From JBBROS01 sp963752225 (GTDB taxonomy: Bacteria; Pseudomonadota; Alphaproteobacteria; Acetobacterales; Acetobacteraceae): a stretch of 64,000 nucleotides of DNA. The notes beneath the pieces are model-generated. The model did not search any database. It was given only the letters and a program-made list of their open reading frames with translations, and had not been told where the DNA came from. Location of the stretch: assembly GCA_963752225.1 (NCBI GenBank), contig CAVVXS010000007.1:434001-498000 (forward strand), written 5' to 3'. Positions within the stretch are counted from its first letter, which is position 1. Each line of letters starts with the position of its first letter. Positions 14,587 through 23,221 of the stretch are shown here, piece after piece. The translations under genes and the position numbers were made by a program.

Positions 14587-15546
14587 ATGGCCGTCTATAC
14601 CGAGGTGACCGACGAGGCTCTGGCGACTTTTCTCACCGAATATGAGCTGGGTTCGGCGGTAGCGTTCCGCGGCATCGCCGAGGGTGTGGAGAACAGCAAC
14701 TTTCAGCTTCGGACCACGGCCGGCGACTTCATCCTTACCCTCTACGAGAAGCGCGTCGACCCGGCCGAACTGCCCTGGTTCCTCGGCCTGATGGAGCACC
14801 TTGCCGGGCACGGCATCAGCTGTCCGCAGCCGGTGCACGGGCGCGATGGCGGCAGCCTGCGCGAGTTGGCGGGGCGGCCGGCTTGCATTACCACGTTTCT
14901 CCCGGGCGTATGGCCGCGCCGGGTGCGGCCGGAGCATTGCGAGCCGCTCGGCGCCGCGCTCGCGCAGCTTCACGTCGCCGGGCGAGGCTACGCGGCGGAA
15001 CGAGCCAATGCGCTGGGGCCGGGCGGATGGCAAACCTTGCTCGCGCACTGCCTCCCGCGCGCCGACGCGGTTCGACCGGGGCTGGCGGCCGAGCTGGACC
15101 GTGCTTCCGGGGCGATCCTGGCACGCTGGCCGAACGGCTTGCCGCGCGGGCACATCCACGCGGATCTGTTCCCCGACAACGTGTTCTTCCTGGACGGCGC
15201 CATATCGGGCTTGATCGACTTCTACTTCGCCGCGACCGACTTGCTGGCGTACGACGTCGCGGTATGCCTGAACGCGTGGTGCTTCGAGCCGGATTTCCAG
15301 TTCAACGTGACGAAGGCACGGGCGCTGCTCCGCGGCTATACCCGGGTGCGGCCGCTTGACCCGGCGGAGCAGGCCAACCTGCCGGTTCTGTGCCAGGGGG
15401 CGGCGCTTCGGTTCTTGCTGACGCGGCTGTTCGATTGGGTCAACACGCCGGCAGGGGCGCTGGTGACGCGCAAGGATCCGCTCGAATACGCGAGGCGGCT
15501 GCGCTTTCACATGAGCGCCGAAGGGGCTCAGGCTTATGGCCTGTGA
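14587..15546 (+). CDS. thrB: Homoserine kinase (ThrB, aminoglycoside-phosphotransferase fold)
   Basis: The 319-residue product phosphorylates L-homoserine in threonine synthesis. It belongs to the APH-like homoserine kinases, not the GHMP type. Visible features are MAVYTEVTDEALATFL, GIAEGVENSNFQLRT, FILTLYEKRVDP, and a catalytic loop GHIHADLFPDNVFFLDG. The metal-binding DFYFAATD is followed by DVAVCLNAWCFE and a C-terminal DPLEYARRLRFH. The stop lies 11 bases inside the rnhA gene, so the two are co-transcribed. Length fits the family. Confidence 0.94.
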   Translation: MAVYTEVTDEALATFLTEYELGSAVAFRGIAEGVENSNFQLRTTAGDFILTLYEKRVDPAELPWFLGLMEHLAGHGISCPQPVHGRDGGSLRELAGRPACITTFLPGVWPRRVRPEHCEPLGAALAQLHVAGRGYAAERANALGPGGWQTLLAHCLPRADAVRPGLAAELDRASGAILARWPNGLPRGHIHADLFPDNVFFLDGAISGLIDFYFAATDLLAYDVAVCLNAWCFEPDFQFNVTKARALLRGYTRVRPLDPAEQANLPVLCQGAALRFLLTRLFDWVNTPAGALVTRKDPLEYARRLRFHMSAEGAQAYGL

Positions 15547-15982
15547 CAGTCCGGCTGTCGTCGAGGTTTGGACCGATGGCGGCTGCAAGCCCAATCCAGG
15601 ACCGGGCGGATGGGCGGCGATCCTGCGCTTCGGCGACCATGAGCGTGAGCTCTCCGGTTCGGACCCGGCCACCACCAACAACCGCATGGAGCTGACCGCG
15701 GCAGCATCGGCGCTGGAAGCGTTGAAGCGTCCCTGCAAGGTCGTGCTGCATACCGATAGCGAGTATGTGCGCAATGGCGTGACCCGTTGGCACACGGGCT
15801 GGGTTCGGCGCAACTGGCGCAACGCGGCCGGAGACCCGGTCGCGAACATGGATTTGTGGCGCCGGGTGTTGGACGCGGCCAAGGTCCACGACGTGGATTG
15901 GCGCTGGGTCCGCGGCCACGCCGGCGACGCGATGAACGAGCGGGCAGACAGGTTGGCGACAGCGGCGCGGGAGCGGGCCTGA
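15536..15982 (+). CDS. rnhA: Ribonuclease HI
   Basis: The 148-residue enzyme cleaves RNA in RNA-DNA hybrids. Four catalytic acids are visible: D14 (VWTDGGCKPNPG), E52 (NNRMELTAA), D74 (LHTDSEYV) and D138 (NERADRLA). The helper His is in VRGHAGDAMN, and the basic protrusion is present (GWVRRNWRNAAGDPV). ATG 15536 overlaps the thrB 3' end by 11 bases, placing it last in the ispH-thrB-rnhA unit. Confidence 0.96.
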   Translation: MACDSPAVVEVWTDGGCKPNPGPGGWAAILRFGDHERELSGSDPATTNNRMELTAAASALEALKRPCKVVLHTDSEYVRNGVTRWHTGWVRRNWRNAAGDPVANMDLWRRVLDAAKVHDVDWRWVRGHAGDAMNERADRLATAARERA

Positions 15983-16113
15983 CGGGTGTGTCGGCTCGAT
16001 TCGGGGCCGAGTTCGGTGGTGATTGCGAGTGTGGTTTGAGCGAGATGCCGGCCATATCGGTCGCAATTCGCTCCCGCAGCCGTCCGACGCGTTGCACCTC
16101 GTCAACCCTCCTC

Positions 16114-16165
16114 GTCCCGGCGTCCGTTTCCGGCGCACGACCTTGGCCGAAACGGACGCTGGGAC
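16114..16165. terminator. Long inverted repeat between convergent rnhA and cheA
   Basis: GTCCCGGCGTCCGTTT at 16114 onward pairs with AAACGGACGCTGGGAC ending at 16165, extending to CGGC/GCCG around an 11-base loop. That is a near-perfect 20-bp stem with one G-T-type mismatch and one bulge. Its position between convergent genes fits a bidirectional terminator. It lacks U-tracts and its imperfect arms also fit a dispersed palindromic repeat. The rest of the 220-base gap shows no gene. Confidence 0.5.
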
Positions 16166-16202
16166 ATGTATCATCCGGCTCTTTTAGAACCGCTCGTCCG
16201 GA

Positions 16203-18845
16203 CTAAGCGGCCTCTTTCAGGTCCGTTTGCAAGCAACGTCGCAGTCGATCGAGCAACGCTTCGCGATCGAATTTGGCAAGGTAGTGGCTGAATCCGGCAC
16301 GAAGGCCCGTTTCAATATCCGAGGCATTCGCGCGCCCGCTGAGAGCGATGATGGGCAACGTCGACCAGCATCCTTGGGCTCGAGCGGCTCGGACGAAGGC
16401 GAGGCCATCCATGCCTGGCATCTCGATGTCCGAGATGATCGCATCGAATGCGATGCCTTCATTCCGGAGGGTTAGCGCCTCCTCCGCATCATTGACCGCG
16501 GTTACGTGGTAACCCGCCGAGGAAAGAGCCGGGATCAGCATGTTCCGGAAGAATGCACTGTCCTCGATGATCAGCAGCCGTCCGGCTCCGTTCGTGCCGC
16601 GGCGCGTTGGGTTGAACCAGTCCTGCCCAGCCTTCGACAACCAAAATACGGTGTCGACGACTTCGGTTGCTGCGCCTGCCACGATGGCGGTCCCGAGCAA
16701 GCCCGGCCCGGCCGCGCCCATCTCGACGTTCAGTCGCCCGTGGATCACGTCGACGATCTCGTCGACGAGCAATCCGACGCTCCGCTCGTTGTCCGTGAAC
16801 ACAAGAACCGGATGTTCGGGACGAGAAGTCGGGTCGAACGCCGCGGTGAACGGCACGAGGGGCATCAGCCTGCCGCAGTATTGCGTGACGAGGCGGTCGC
16901 TCGAAGTCTCAACCCGATCCGCTTGAATACGCTCGAGGCGAGCAACAAGGCTGAGCGGAACTGCCTTCGGCGAACCCGAGCCTGCGCGGAACACAAGGAT
17001 GGCCGTTTCTGCCTCGCTGCTCGTTCCTGCCTGGGTGGTCACGGCCACCGCCCGATCGGTGCCGCTTGAAACCAGGTTCAACGCTTGGGCGATTCCGTTG
17101 GGATCCAAGATCATGATGACGGCGCCGTCACCGAGGATGGTATTGCCACTGAATAGAGGGATTTCGCGCAGGATCGGTGCCACGGGTTTGACGACGATCT
17201 CTTCAGTGTCGAACACCTTGTCGACGACGATGCCGAAGTTGCACGATCCGACTGCGATGACGACGACATAAGGACCGGACTTGTCCGACGTTTCTGTCTT
17301 CCCATCCAAGCGAAGGATGTCCGACAGTTGAACGAGAGGGAGAAGTCGGTCGCGAAGCCGCAGCACCGGGGTTCCGTCTAGGTCCTCGATCACGGCCTGC
17401 CCGGCGGAGCCAGCTGTTCCGTCCTGTCCGATGTGTTTGGCGTGAACCAGCTCGGCCACACTGCTCTGGGCGATCGCGAAACGCTCTCCCCGGCTTTCGA
17501 CGATCAACGCGGACACAATCGCCAACGTCAGTGGGATCTTGATGGTGAACTTCGTGCCGACGTGTTGTTGGCTTTCCAGTTCGACTGTTCCACCGATCTG
17601 TTCGATGTTGGTCTTGACGACATCCATCCCGACACCTCGTCCCGAGACGGAGGTGACTTGTGCGGCCGTCGAGAAACCGGCATGAAATATGTAGCGGTGG
17701 ACTGCCGCGTCACTCAGTGCCGCAACTTCCGCGGCGGTTGCCAGCCCCTTCGAGACGATCTTTTCCCGAATTCGATCGACGGGTAGCCCTCGACCGTTAT
17801 CTGCGATTTCGACTGTGATATGACCGCCCTCGTGATAGGCCGTCAGCGTGATGATTCCCGTATCTTGCTTGCCTGCCGCTCGGCGCTCCGCGATCGTTTC
17901 GAGGCCGTGGTCGGCGCTGTTGCGCACCATGTGAGTTAGTGGATCTCGGACAAGCTCGAGAACTTGCCGGTCGATCTCCGTTTCCGCACCGACCATGCGG
18001 AGATCGATCGACTTGCCGAGGTCGCGAGCAAGATCGCGTACAAGCCGAGGCAGTTTGCTCCAGGCCGTTCCGATCGGCTGCATCCGGGTTTTCATGACGC
18101 CTTCCTGCAGATCACTCGTGATCTGCGAGAGCCGTTGCACTGGCAAGGCGAACGACGACTCTTTGCTGCCTCGGCTGATCTGCAGCAGTTGATTGCGCGT
18201 CAGTACCAACTCGCTCACGAGTGTCATGAGGTTTTCGAGCACCCCAACGCTTACGCGGATCGTCTGCTGGCCCAGACCGCCATCGGTTACAGGACTGTCG
18301 GGCGCGCTGCGCACCTCGCTGGGCTCTTGTGAAGCGATCGTCTCCGATGCTCCGAGCACAACGGGTGGAGGGGTCGTCGAGTTGGTTCGTTCAGTCCGGT
18401 CTGCGGTCGAGTTTGCTGCAGGCTCCGCGGTTGGCGTCGTTTCAGCGGGCTCGGGAAGCGGGGACCCTTTGCAGATCGCCTCCAAAGCCGAGATGATCGC
18501 GAAGTCATCGCCCGATGGCTCCTCCCCGGTGCTGGCGAGTGCAGCGACGATCAGCTTCATGGCGTCGGCGGCGTGGAAGATCGTCGTCACGAGCGGCGGT
18601 GTTGCCGTCAGCGATCCTTCTCGCAGCATCCCCAAAACGTTTTCGGCTGCGTGTGCCACTTTCTCGAGCCGTGCAAGGCCGAGGAACCCGCAAGTCCCCT
18701 TGATTGTATGAACGAGCCGGAAGATCAAGGCTACCGAGGCCGCATCTCCGGGTGTTCGCTCGAGAACCAACAGCGCTTCGTCGAGGCCTGCGAGGCTCTC
18801 AGTGGCTTCTGTAAGAAACTCGGACAGCAGATCGTCCATGTGCAA
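16203..18845 (-). CDS. cheA: Hybrid chemotaxis histidine kinase CheA with C-terminal receiver
   Basis: The product is 880 residues. Domain order: HPt (1-105, phosphorylated His46 in RLVHTIKGTCGFLG); a Pro/Thr linker with no recognisable P2 domain (about 130-190); dimerisation helices (about 195-260); HATPase with HMVRNSADHGLE and DNGRGLPVDR (about 300-440); CheW-like 1 (about 445-575); CheW-like 2 (about 620-740); and a receiver domain (about 755-875) with IIEDSAFFRN, phospho-Asp in IISDIEMPGMDG and Lys in HYLAKFD. It relays receptor signals to flagellar control. The missing P2 and the fused receiver suggest internal phosphotransfer. It lies 48 bases after fliM, downstream of a CtrA-like box. 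MDDLL (residue 3) is an alternative start. Confidence 0.93.
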   Translation of the reverse strand: MHMDDLLSEFLTEATESLAGLDEALLVLERTPGDAASVALIFRLVHTIKGTCGFLGLARLEKVAHAAENVLGMLREGSLTATPPLVTTIFHAADAMKLIVAALASTGEEPSGDDFAIISALEAICKGSPLPEPAETTPTAEPAANSTADRTERTNSTTPPPVVLGASETIASQEPSEVRSAPDSPVTDGGLGQQTIRVSVGVLENLMTLVSELVLTRNQLLQISRGSKESSFALPVQRLSQITSDLQEGVMKTRMQPIGTAWSKLPRLVRDLARDLGKSIDLRMVGAETEIDRQVLELVRDPLTHMVRNSADHGLETIAERRAAGKQDTGIITLTAYHEGGHITVEIADNGRGLPVDRIREKIVSKGLATAAEVAALSDAAVHRYIFHAGFSTAAQVTSVSGRGVGMDVVKTNIEQIGGTVELESQQHVGTKFTIKIPLTLAIVSALIVESRGERFAIAQSSVAELVHAKHIGQDGTAGSAGQAVIEDLDGTPVLRLRDRLLPLVQLSDILRLDGKTETSDKSGPYVVVIAVGSCNFGIVVDKVFDTEEIVVKPVAPILREIPLFSGNTILGDGAVIMILDPNGIAQALNLVSSGTDRAVAVTTQAGTSSEAETAILVFRAGSGSPKAVPLSLVARLERIQADRVETSSDRLVTQYCGRLMPLVPFTAAFDPTSRPEHPVLVFTDNERSVGLLVDEIVDVIHGRLNVEMGAAGPGLLGTAIVAGAATEVVDTVFWLSKAGQDWFNPTRRGTNGAGRLLIIEDSAFFRNMLIPALSSAGYHVTAVNDAEEALTLRNEGIAFDAIISDIEMPGMDGLAFVRAARAQGCWSTLPIIALSGRANASDIETGLRAGFSHYLAKFDREALLDRLRRCLQTDLKEAA

Positions 18846-18893
18846 GTCCTTCGGGTATTCGGTTCAGTGTATTGTGGGGTGCTGAAGAAAACG

Positions 18894-19934
18894 TTAGCGG
18901 GGAGACGTGGCCGTCCGCCGAGTTTCCGCCTCGATGCAGACCGCGACCCGGCTTTGCCGCCGTCCGACCCTCGCTTCGAACAGCGGCACCGTTCCGCAAC
19001 GGAGCTGGACCGAAGAGCCCGGACCGTTCCCGAGCATGATTCGGCTGCCGACCTCGAGCCGCATGACTTCGGACAGCGGCAGGATCTGCTCATCGAGGAC
19101 CGCTTCAAGTCGGACCTCGGTCTCCCAGAGTTCTTCTGCCAAGTGGCTTTCCCAAATCCGGTCTCGACCGAACCGCTCGCCCATGAATTGCTGCAGGAGC
19201 AGTTCGCGCACCGGCTCCAGCGTCGCATACGGCAGCAAGAGTTCGAGGCGGCCGCCACGGTCCTCCATATCGACCCGCAAGCGCGTGAGTACGGCAGCGT
19301 TCGAAAGGCGTGAGATGGCCGCGAAGCGTGGATTGACCTCCAACCTCTCGAACCGGAACGTCACCGGCGTGAGCGGTTCGAAACTCGTCCCTAGTTCGGC
19401 GAGGAAGACCGTGATCAATCGCTCGATCAGGGTCCGCTCGATGGTTGTGTAAGGGCGGCCTTCGATCCGCATGATTGCCGAGCCCTGCCGCCCGCCGAGC
19501 AGTACGTCGACAATCGAGTAAATGAGCGCGCTGTCGATGACAAGCAGCCCATAGTTATCCCATTCTTCCGCCTTGAACACTGCAAGCATCGCTGGAAGAG
19601 GCAAGCTGTTCAGGTAATTCCCAAACCTCAACGACTGTATGTTATCGATTTCCACTTCGACGTTGTCGCTGGTGAAGTTGCGTAGGCTGCTCGACAGGCT
19701 ACGAACCAGACGATCGAAAACGATCTCGAGCATCGGCAGCCGCTCATATGAAACGAGCCCCGAATCGACGATGCGTTGGATGCCAGTCTGTTCGCCATGA
19801 TCTTGCGGGGTGTCGGCGTCGCCGAGGAGGCTGTCGATCTCGGCCTGACTCAATACGCGAGCTGGTTGGGCGGCCGCGGCGGCCCCCAATCCCCAACCCG
19901 CATCGTCCTCGTCGATCTCGTCCTCGGCAGCCAT
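18894..19934 (-). CDS. fliM: Flagellar motor switch protein FliM
   Basis: The 346-residue protein is part of the C-ring switch complex that binds CheY-P and sets rotation direction. After an acidic/Ala-rich N-terminus it has VLSQAEIDSLLG, the conserved CheY-binding segment. The middle CheC-like domain follows (IQRIVDSGLVSYERLPMLE, then LLVIDSALIYSIVDVLLGG), and the C-terminal FliN-like SpoA domain (VRLEAVLDEQILPLSEVMRLEVGSRI) is present. Its basic Ser/Arg-rich C-terminus extends a little past the fold. It is the first gene of a fliM-cheA pair and is divergent from the unknown gene at 20062, with a TTAA-N7-TTAA box in the shared promoter region. No other flagellar gene is in the window. Confidence 0.94.
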   Translation of the reverse strand: MAAEDEIDEDDAGWGLGAAAAAQPARVLSQAEIDSLLGDADTPQDHGEQTGIQRIVDSGLVSYERLPMLEIVFDRLVRSLSSSLRNFTSDNVEVEIDNIQSLRFGNYLNSLPLPAMLAVFKAEEWDNYGLLVIDSALIYSIVDVLLGGRQGSAIMRIEGRPYTTIERTLIERLITVFLAELGTSFEPLTPVTFRFERLEVNPRFAAISRLSNAAVLTRLRVDMEDRGGRLELLLPYATLEPVRELLLQQFMGERFGRDRIWESHLAEELWETEVRLEAVLDEQILPLSEVMRLEVGSRIMLGNGPGSSVQLRCGTVPLFEARVGRRQSRVAVCIEAETRRTATSPR

Positions 19935-20023
19935 ACGATGCTCCTTCTGATCAGCGTTACGGTTCCGCCGCGATCTTGACCGCGAGAAGTTAAGGAAAGC
20001 CTCCCAAGGTTCGTGGTCCGGAT

Positions 20024-20038
20024 TTAAGGTTTGCTTAA
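20024..20038. promoter_or_regulatory. CtrA-type binding box (TTAA-N7-TTAA) between fliM and unknown gene
   Basis: TTAAGGTTTGCTTAA is an exact match to the full CtrA recognition pattern TTAA-N7-TTAA of alphaproteobacteria. It lies 90 bases upstream of the fliM start and 24 bases upstream of the divergent gene at 20062. A further TTAA half-site is at 19990. In an approximately 70% GC genome, two TTAA words at this spacing in the only motility promoter are unlikely by chance. The position suits activation of fliM-cheA and possible control of the divergent gene. Confidence 0.7.
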
Positions 20039-20061
20039 CTCCGGCGCTTCATCCTCAAGGA

Positions 20062-21063
20062 ATGGAGGCCACACCGACGCATTGCCGATTCTTGCATCCG
20101 GGTTTCGCCGCCCTTGGCTCGCCTGTGTTTCGGCTCACGAAAGATGACCGTGTTGCGGCTATGACGGTCAGCGTCGATACCGGAGACGTCGTGGTGCCGC
20201 TGAGTTCAGTGGCCCGCCTGTTTGCAATCCGACCGGACAGCCCCGACGCACAGATGCTGCACTACGTCGAACAAGGCCTGCGTTTCGTTGCAAGCATCCA
20301 GCTGGGAGATAAACTGCCTACCGAAATCCTCACCGGAGAGGCGAGTTGGGAACCGTCCACCGTCCACAAGCAGGTGGCGTTCGCTCGCTTGGAACTGCAA
20401 CTGGTCAAGTGGATCGGGGGCATCGCCGACGCCGACGACAGCCGGGCCACGTCGAGCATGCTGCTGGCTTCGATGGATGACCCGGCGCTTCGCCCGCGCA
20501 TTGCCGAGGCGCTGCGCAAAGCGGCGAATGAACTCGACGCCCCGGACGGACAAGCGGTCGCGGCGATGATCGAGGAGCTCGCGGCCGAACTTTCCTACAT
20601 CGAAGCGTTGCGCGAGCGATTGCTGGACCGGGCCAAGGCCATGGCGAAACGTCTCGTGCTCGTCGCGCAGGATCAATCGTCGTTGGCGTCCGGGCGCCGA
20701 GAGACGGTGTTTCAAGTCACTCGCCTCGTCACGACCGCCTTGGGCCAGATTGCCGCGCGCTTTGCCGAGGTCGATGCGCAGAACAGTGAGATCCTGCCCG
20801 CGCTGCGCAACCTCGACCAGCAACGCAGCTTCATCCGCACCGAGCGCGACCGTCTATACTGCACGTTCCTCGCCTGGGAACCGATCCTTCGGCTTTGGGA
20901 GGGGCTTCCGACGAACCAAGTACGAGAATCCGAAGGATTGTGGCGGGTGATCGATGAGTCCTATCGCTTCCTGGCCTCGCGCTACATGACGGTGCAGGAG
21001 TGGCAGACGGCCGTGGCTGCTTCGGCGCGCGCGGACCGGAGCAAAACGGCCCTTGTCTGGTAG
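20062..21063 (+). CDS. Uncharacterised 333-residue protein divergent from fliM
   Basis: I do not recognise a family. No signal peptide or transmembrane helix is visible. The N-terminal third looks beta-rich (VFRLTKDDRVAAMTVSV, DTGDVVVPLSSVARLF). From about residue 160 the protein is strongly helical with heptad-like spacing (AAMIEELAAELSYIEALRERLLDRAKAMAKRLV, and later EVDAQNSEILPALRNLDQQR), suggesting coiled coils. The C-terminal 50 residues contain conserved-looking aromatic spots (FLAWEPILRLWEGL, ESYRFLASRYMTVQEWQ). It shares its upstream region with fliM, including the CtrA-type box, and ends 2 bases from the convergent DUF445 gene. Context suggests a motility or chemotaxis accessory, which is inference only. 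Confidence 0.7.
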   Translation: MEATPTHCRFLHPGFAALGSPVFRLTKDDRVAAMTVSVDTGDVVVPLSSVARLFAIRPDSPDAQMLHYVEQGLRFVASIQLGDKLPTEILTGEASWEPSTVHKQVAFARLELQLVKWIGGIADADDSRATSSMLLASMDDPALRPRIAEALRKAANELDAPDGQAVAAMIEELAAELSYIEALRERLLDRAKAMAKRLVLVAQDQSSLASGRRETVFQVTRLVTTALGQIAARFAEVDAQNSEILPALRNLDQQRSFIRTERDRLYCTFLAWEPILRLWEGLPTNQVRESEGLWRVIDESYRFLASRYMTVQEWQTAVAASARADRSKTALVW

Positions 21064-21065
21064 GC

Positions 21066-22334
21066 TCAGGGTGTCGCGTGATCCGATAGTGCGTGCAGCA
21101 GCAGAAATAGCAGCCCGCCCACGAAGAACCCGACCATCGTGCCGTTCACTCGAACGAATTGCAGGTCCTTGCCCACCCGCAGCTCGAGCTTGTCGGTAAT
21201 GGTCGCCGTGTCCCAGCTTGCCACAACGTTGGCGATGAAATCCGATAGCTGCGCCTGGGCGCTCGGCAGGAGCGAGGCCACGACCCCCTCCGTTGCCCGT
21301 TGCAGGCGTGCACGCGCGCCTTCGTCCTCTTCGAGGAAGTGGCCGAGGTTGCCGAGCGCCCCTTCGATCAGGGCAAGTGTGCGGCCGTTTGGCCGGCGGG
21401 CGTCCGCTTCCAGCGCCAGGCGCAGGCGCGCCCAAACATCCCAAAGCCAGGCTTGCACGGTGTCGTGGGCGACGACGCGCCGGATGGCGCGACCGATTTC
21501 GGCGGCCCGTTCCGGGTCGTGTTCCATGCGGTCGAGCTCGCCGCGGACCCACACGTCGAACGCCTCGCGGAAGCTATGGCCCTGTTCGTCGACACGCTCG
21601 AGCTCGGTCCGCAAGACGCCGAGGACGCGGTCAGCAACCTGCGCGCCGAGGACCCAACCGACCAAGGCACCGCCCTGCGCGCGGACCTTGGCTTGGATGA
21701 ACTGATGCAGCGTGTCGTGCTTGTTGTCGATCAGCTTGCGCAATTCCACGAGCATGAACTGCAGCATTTCCTGATGCCGGCCGCCGTCCACCAAGGTCCT
21801 TAGCGCGCGCGCGACGACGGCGCCCGCACCGGGACCGCCCAGCAGACGAGGGGTGAGGCGGGCCACGGTGCGCCGGGCACGCCCGTCCTCGATCGTGGAC
21901 AGGATCCGGGGCAGCATTTCCGCAAGGGCCTGGGCCGCCGGCCGCACCGCCGCCGAGTCGGAAAAGAACCGCGCCAGGATGCTGGACACGTCGAGACGGC
22001 CAAGCACCCGGCTGACTTCCGCGGTGGTGATGACGTGACCGGCGACGAACCGGCCCAAGGCGCGGCCGAGCCGTGCCTTTTGGGTCGAGATGATCGCCGT
22101 ATGCGGGATGGGGATGCCGAGCGGATGGCGGAAGATCGCGGTCACTGCGAACCAATCGGCAATGCCCCCCACGAAGCCGGCCTTCGCGCTGGCCTGCAGA
22201 AGCTCGGACCACAAGCCCTGAGGCGTGACGAAACTCACGCCAACCAGGCCGGCCATGAGCACCAGCAAGCCGGTGGCGAAGACTTTGTGCCGGACGAGGT
22301 CGCGCCGAAGCTCGGCGTCAGAGTCAAGGAGCAT
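21066..22334 (-). CDS. DUF445 (YjiN-like) membrane-anchored protein
   Basis: The 422-residue protein has an N-terminal hydrophobic segment (FATGLLVLMAGLVGVSFV), then the DUF445 signature AGFVGGIADWFAVTAIFRHPLGIPIPHTAI. A long alpha-helical middle and a C-terminal transmembrane segment (MVGFFVGGLLFLLLH) follow. The last part carries LELRVGKDLQFVRVNGTMVG, the family's characteristic end. YjiN-type proteins sit at the inner membrane with no established activity. It converges with the unknown gene at 20062 and its promoter side faces the IS element, whose left end starts 13 bases beyond its start codon. Confidence 0.85.
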   Translation of the reverse strand: MLLDSDAELRRDLVRHKVFATGLLVLMAGLVGVSFVTPQGLWSELLQASAKAGFVGGIADWFAVTAIFRHPLGIPIPHTAIISTQKARLGRALGRFVAGHVITTAEVSRVLGRLDVSSILARFFSDSAAVRPAAQALAEMLPRILSTIEDGRARRTVARLTPRLLGGPGAGAVVARALRTLVDGGRHQEMLQFMLVELRKLIDNKHDTLHQFIQAKVRAQGGALVGWVLGAQVADRVLGVLRTELERVDEQGHSFREAFDVWVRGELDRMEHDPERAAEIGRAIRRVVAHDTVQAWLWDVWARLRLALEADARRPNGRTLALIEGALGNLGHFLEEDEGARARLQRATEGVVASLLPSAQAQLSDFIANVVASWDTATITDKLELRVGKDLQFVRVNGTMVGFFVGGLLFLLLHALSDHATP

Positions 22335-22346
22335 CGGGGCGGTCTA

Positions 22347-23221
22347 GGTCCTGAACTCATAAACTGCTTGGCGCGACGCGGGGCGGGGTGATTCAACGTG
22401 GCCGGAGGTGCCGCGATGACCCCGCGCCGTTACGAACTGAGCGATTTCGAATGGTCCATCATCGAGCCGCTGCTGCCAAACAAGCCGCGCGGCGTCCCGC
22501 GGGTGGATGACCGGCGGGTGTTGAACGGCATCTACTGGCGGATGCGGACCGGCTCGCCTTGGGCCGACATCCCCGAGCGCTACGGGCCGCCGACGACCTG
22601 CTACAACCGTTTCGTGCGCTGGGCCAGGCTCGGCGTGTGGGACCGCATCTTCGCGGCCGTCTCGCAGGCCTATGACGGCGACCTGCAGGCGATCGACGCC
22701 TCTTCGATCCGGGTGCATCAGCATGGCGGCAACGTCAAAAAGGGGGCCCGCACGCCACCCCAGCCGAGGCTCGGGACCACGCTCGAGCCGAGTGCATGGG
22801 GCGTTCGCGCGGCGGCCTGACCACCAAGATCCACGCGCTTGTGGATGCGAACGGGATGCCGATCGCGATCAAGCTGACCGAGGGTCAGGCGCATGACGGG
22901 CGCAGCGCCGCCGACATGCTCGACGGTTTGCAAGCGGGGCAGATCCTGCTCGGTGATCGCGCCTATGACAGCAACGCCCTGCGCGAGAGCATGACCGCAC
23001 AAGGGGTGTGGGCGAATATCCGGCCGATGGACCATCGGCTCGATCCGCCCGTGTTCAGCTCCTTCCTGTATCGCTACAGGAACCTGGTCGAGCGCTTCTT
23101 CAACAAGCTCAAACATTACCGCGCGATCGCCACCCGATACGAAAAGCGGGCTGCCCACTATCTCGCCCTCGTCAAACTCGCAGCCATCCGGATCTGGTTG
23201 AAACATAATGAGTCGGTGTCC
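22347..23221 (+). mobile_element. IS5-family (IS427-type) insertion sequence, 875 bp, apparently intact
   Basis: The ends are imperfect inverted repeats: left GGTCCTGAACTCATAAA, right (reverse complement) GGACACCGACTCATTAT, sharing GG-C and ACTCAT positions. TA dinucleotides flank both ends (22345-22346 and 23222-23223), which fits the 2-bp TA target duplication of this group. The single interior gene is a two-frame DDE transposase. It lies between the start of the DUF445 gene and a terminator-like hairpin at 23225. Confidence 0.85.
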
